From assembly GCA_045535235.1 (NCBI GenBank), contig JAZSLG010000115.1, forward strand, positions 1 to 17,665: 17,665 bases of DNA, given 5' to 3'. The notes under the pieces are model-generated. The model was not told the DNA's origin and made no database searches. It saw only the letters and a list, made by a program, of their open reading frames with translations. Made by a program: the position numbers and the translations under genes. This document shows positions 15,472 to 17,665 of the stretch, in pieces; within the stretch, counting starts at the first letter, position 1, and each line of letters opens with the position of its first letter. This DNA is from Stercoripulliclostridium_A sp045535235 (GTDB taxonomy: Bacteria > Bacillota > Clostridia > Christensenellales > DTU072).

Positions 15472-16299
15472 ATGGAAGTTAAAGAAATCCTTAGAAAACA
15501 TGGCTTTACATTTAAGAAAAACCTAGGACAAAATTTTTTGACCGAAGGTTCACTTCTTCGTGCTATAGTTAAGGATGCCGGCGTTACAAGTGACGATATC
15601 GTTGTAGAAATTGGCACTGGTGCGGGCACGTTAACTTCTGCTATTAGCGAGAAAGCCAAGCACGTATATACCTTTGACGTTGATACCTGCCTAAAACCCG
15701 TCCTTGATGAAACTCTTGCAGGAAGGGATAATATCACCCTTAATTTTCTTGACGTTTTGAGGATTAGCGACCAAAGGTTAAAGGAGATAATAGGGGACGA
15801 GAGTTTTAGAGTAGTTGCCAACATTCCCTATTACGTAACCACACCATTAATTATGAGATTTTTGGAAAGTGAGCTAAAATGCCTTTCTCTTACGGTTATG
15901 GTACAAAAAGAGGTGGCAGATCGTCTTATTGCCGAGCCGGATACCGAAAATTACGGGGCAATTACGCTTGCTGTGGAGATGAGGGGAACGGCAAAGGTTA
16001 CGCGTAGCGTAAGTAGATTGCTTTTCCATCCGGCGCCCAAGGTCGATAGTGCCGTCGTGCATATTGATATTGACGATAATAAGTATGAAATTAAGGACAA
16101 GGCGTTTTTACAAAAGCTTATTAGGGCGGGCTTCCAAATGAGGAGAAAAACTCTCGTAAACAATATTGGTGCGTTGCTTGGCATTACCAAGGAAAGAGCG
16201 AAAGAGGTGCTTGTAGGTTTGGGGTACAGCGCGAGCATAAGAGGGGAAGCACTCTCTATTTTGGACTACATTAAGATAGCGGATGCGCTAAAAGAATAG
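15472..16299 (+). CDS. rsmA: 16S rRNA dimethyladenosine transferase (RsmA/KsgA)
   Basis: SAM-dependent enzyme that dimethylates two adjacent adenosines in helix 45 of 16S rRNA during late small-subunit assembly. The 275 residues fit the family. Motifs: KKNLGQNFL (15-23), motif I EIGTGAGTLT (46-55) with the SAM-binding glycines, the acidic FDVD end of strand 2 (68-71), catalytic motif IV NIPYY (117-121), VQKEVADR (about 144-151), FHPAPKVDSAV (about 186-196) and the C-terminal helical QMRRKTLVNN (about 222-231). The ribosome binding site is TAGGA, five bases before the ATG. The upstream 123-base spacer holds the previous terminator and presumably an rsmA promoter, but I see no convincing boxes. 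No RNase M5 gene (rnmV) sits next to it, unlike B. subtilis. Confidence 0.97.
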   Translation: MEVKEILRKHGFTFKKNLGQNFLTEGSLLRAIVKDAGVTSDDIVVEIGTGAGTLTSAISEKAKHVYTFDVDTCLKPVLDETLAGRDNITLNFLDVLRISDQRLKEIIGDESFRVVANIPYYVTTPLIMRFLESELKCLSLTVMVQKEVADRLIAEPDTENYGAITLAVEMRGTAKVTRSVSRLLFHPAPKVDSAVVHIDIDDNKYEIKDKAFLQKLIRAGFQMRRKTLVNNIGALLGITKERAKEVLVGLGYSASIRGEALSILDYIKIADALKE

Positions 16300-16327
16300 T
16301 TAAAACCTATTAGTCATATTAAAAGTT

Positions 16328-16360
16328 ATCTCCTGCATATAATTACGTGGGAGATTTTTT
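16328..16360 (+). terminator. Terminator-like hairpin containing the next gene's ribosome binding site
   Basis: ATCTCCTGC (16328-16336) can pair with GTGGGAGAT (16347-16355), nine pairs counting two G-U, around a ten-base loop. Five more T's follow and abut the ATG at 16361. The 3' arm holds GGGAG, the only candidate ribosome binding site for that gene. The loop contains a perfect TATAAT (16338-16343). It could end rsmA transcripts, sequester the ribosome binding site in read-through mRNA, or both. Confidence 0.5.
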
Positions 16361-17233
16361 ATGTTAATTAAAAAGACGATAGTAATTAGTGACGGAGTAA
16401 ACGCAGTAGGGCATTTGAGTTTGGTTAGAGTGGGAGGGGAAACGGGAGCAAAACTTACGCTTTCCAAGCCTTACGACGGAGCCTATTTAATGATAAAGGT
16501 GAGTGGGAACGAGCAAGAAAACTTTGTGATAGGCGGGCTAAAGAGCGAGTACAAGCTGGTGGGTAACGTTGAGCCAAACGCTAGGATAGGAACGGTTATA
16601 ATGGATGAAAGCGGGGTGCTTGCAAGGGGAGGCGTTAGTGGAATGATTAGCGAAAAACTACCTGAAAAGGAAAGAGAAATAAAAGAAGAGGCAATTTGGG
16701 AAAAGACCGTTAGTGAGGAACTAAAAGAGGAAGTTGAGGAGCCTAAAATTGTGATAACTGAACAAGTCGAGGAAGGTGGCGAAAGTGAGTCGGATAGCCC
16801 TAAAAAGGAAGAAGTCGTTTTGTTAAACAGCGAGGACTCGGAGAAAAAAGAAGGGGAAGAAAAGCCGAGGACCGAAAGTATAATTTCTCCCTTTAATAGC
16901 GTTAGAGGAGAGCATTTTTATAGGAGTGTTAGAGGAAAGTTGAGCGAGATTATGACGGCTAATCCACGCGAGGAAAAGTTGGAAGCGCTCATACCCGATT
17001 CAAAGTGGGTCCGAGTTTACTACGACAAAGGTGAATATTACGTAGTTGGTATTTTAACCGAGGACGGAGAGGTTACCTTCCTTGCTTACGGCGTACCGGG
17101 TGTAAAGAGGGTGAAGCCACCCAAGGAAGCTGAGGAGCTTTGTGATTTTGTCGAGGTGGAAAGTAGCCTTGGTGACGGGTATTGGATAATGTTCCAAAAC
17201 GCCAAAAACGGAGAAATAGTAAAAACGATATAA
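16361..17233 (+). CDS. Unrecognised two-domain protein with a charged linker
   Basis: I cannot assign a function to this 290-residue protein. It has three parts. Residues 1-93 look like a compact beta-rich domain (KKTIVISDGVNAVGHLSLVR, then alternating strands). Residues about 95-180 are a disordered, Glu/Lys-rich linker. Residues about 184-290 form a second domain: HFYRSVRGKLSEIM, PDSKWVRVYYDKGEYYVVGIL and GDGYWIMFQNAKNGEIV. There is no signal peptide or membrane segment, so it is probably cytoplasmic. The start follows GGGAG by nine bases, inside a hairpin. A strong terminator follows. I recall similar C-terminal domains in hypothetical proteins of uncultured Clostridia, but that is memory, not a search. 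Both domains look conserved enough to be real, and the reading frame is intact. Confidence 0.85.
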   Translation: MLIKKTIVISDGVNAVGHLSLVRVGGETGAKLTLSKPYDGAYLMIKVSGNEQENFVIGGLKSEYKLVGNVEPNARIGTVIMDESGVLARGGVSGMISEKLPEKEREIKEEAIWEKTVSEELKEEVEEPKIVITEQVEEGGESESDSPKKEEVVLLNSEDSEKKEGEEKPRTESIISPFNSVRGEHFYRSVRGKLSEIMTANPREEKLEALIPDSKWVRVYYDKGEYYVVGILTEDGEVTFLAYGVPGVKRVKPPKEAEELCDFVEVESSLGDGYWIMFQNAKNGEIVKTI

Positions 17234-17243
17234 GGAAATGAAT

Positions 17244-17269
17244 TAAGGAGCATAAGCTCCTTATTTTTT
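17244..17269 (+). terminator. Strong intrinsic terminator
   Basis: A perfect 8-bp stem, TAAGGAGC (17244-17251) and GCTCCTTA (17256-17263), with an ATAA loop and six T's (17264-17269), placed ten bases after the stop of the 16361 gene. Confidence 0.9.
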
Positions 17270-17314
17270 CAAAATAAAAATTAATATAAAAATGCGGTAA
17301 TTACAAAATAGGTA

Positions 17315-17342
17315 TTGCTTTTTTTTAATATTGTTGTATAAT
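17315..17342 (+). promoter_or_regulatory. Predicted promoter of the symporter gene
   Basis: A TTGCTT -35 box (17315-17320) and a perfect TATAAT -10 box (17337-17342) are 16 bases apart. The start site would be near 17349, with a leader of about 35 bases carrying AAGGAG (17371-17376) seven bases before the ATG. Confidence 0.65.
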
Positions 17343-17383
17343 TAATACTAATTTTATCTTTAAGATTACGAAGGAGAAGAATA

Positions 17384-17639
17384 ATGTTCACGAACATGAT
17401 CGCCGTTAGTGGTGGTAGATGGAGTGCGTATTTGATACTTGCTCTATTTATTGCATCCATGATAGTGGTTAGTGTAGTTACTTCAAAAAAGTCCAGTTCA
17501 TTGGACGGATTTTTACTTGGCAACCGCGGTATTGGTGGCTGGATGAGTGCTTTTGGGTATGGTACCACCTATTTTAGTGCAGTAGTATTCATTGGATATG
17601 CAGGTACCTTTGGCATGTCGCTTGGGCTTGGTGCAGTAT
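17384..17639 (+). CDS. Sodium:solute symporter family protein, N-terminal part (cut by contig end)
   Basis: First 85 residues of a sodium:solute symporter (SSS/PutP-like) membrane protein. After a short N-terminus comes one transmembrane helix (about 15-34), then the conserved loop SSSLDGFLLGNRGIGGW (37-53), where the family has F-L-x-G-x-R-x-x-G-x-W, and the start of the next helix with FGYGTTYFSAVVFIGYAGTFG (57-77). The full family length is about 450-600 residues. The apparent TAA stop (17639-17641) is not genomic: its last two bases are the first two of a sequencing-adapter read-through that fills the end of the window. The gene is therefore truncated by assembly, not by mutation. The solute (sugar, amino acid, proline, sialate or other) cannot be told from this part. 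AAGGAG at 17371-17376 supports the start. Confidence 0.88.
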
Positions 17640-17665
17640 AAGTCGGATCGTAGCCATGTCGTTCT
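17640..17665 (+). other. Sequencing-adapter contamination (DNBSEQ/MGI adapter)
   Basis: The last 26 bases, beginning AAGTCGGATCGTAGCCATGT and ending CGTTCT, match from memory the 5' part of the BGI/MGI read-2 adapter. The sequence interrupts a conserved symporter reading frame exactly at its first base. It should be trimmed; the genomic sequence ends at or just before 17639. Confidence 0.93.

Noticed and set aside
15441..15824. 127-codon minus-strand frame opposite rsmA, and similar frames opposite ilvE (10396-10785) and metG (12201-12560)
   Set aside because: All lie inside conserved genes on the other strand and show no family resemblance.
17384..17641. Symporter gene as a pseudogene with a premature stop
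   Set aside because: The stop arises exactly where adapter sequence begins, so the truncation is a contig-end artefact.

Overview
The window looks like one metagenomic contig from an uncultured, moderately AT-rich member of the Clostridia (Bacillota). The basis is clostridial/Bacillus-type protein sequences, AGGAG-type ribosome binding sites, a metG-tatD-...-rsmA gene order and a TatD-associated radical SAM gene. The finer placement (gut lineage, perhaps Christensenellales-like) is a guess. Both outermost genes are cut. The last 26 bases are not genomic: they match the DNBSEQ/MGI sequencing adapter.

Layout. Minus strand, 1-2837: the 5' end of gap (glyceraldehyde-3-phosphate dehydrogenase) and all of leuS. 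The short spacer between them holds a gap promoter whose -10 box lies inside a perfect 21-bp palindrome. Plus strand, 3008-7836: a three-gene cassette of an unrecognised membrane-anchored helical protein, a LolD/MacB-type ABC ATPase and a large ten-helix FtsX-family permease. Its promoter sits so close to the first ATG that the mRNA should be leaderless. Plus strand, 7947-10867: tyrS, a YigZ/IMPACT protein and ilvE, closed by a hairpin terminator, then recX (10907-11524). Minus strand, 11547-11888: a MazF/EndoA-type toxin gene with no antitoxin beside it. Plus strand, 12027-15348: metG, tatD and a TatD-linked radical SAM gene, joined by one-base stop/start overlaps and closed by a terminator. 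Then come rsmA, an unrecognised two-domain protein behind an unusual hairpin/ribosome-binding-site element, and the start of a sodium:solute symporter that runs off the contig.

How the genes fit together. Most are housekeeping functions centred on translation: three aminoacyl-tRNA synthetases, 16S rRNA dimethylation and an mRNA interferase. Glycolysis, branched-chain amino acid metabolism and RecA control are also represented. The part most likely to be undescribed is the export-type cassette at 3008-7836 with its novel accessory protein. Second are the TatD/radical SAM pair and several regulatory oddities: palindromes over the gap and metG promoters, a terminator-like hairpin that contains a ribosome binding site, and -35 boxes that all begin TTGC. 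No tRNA, rRNA, CRISPR array, insertion sequence or prophage gene was seen. No gene-free stretch exceeds about 170 bases.
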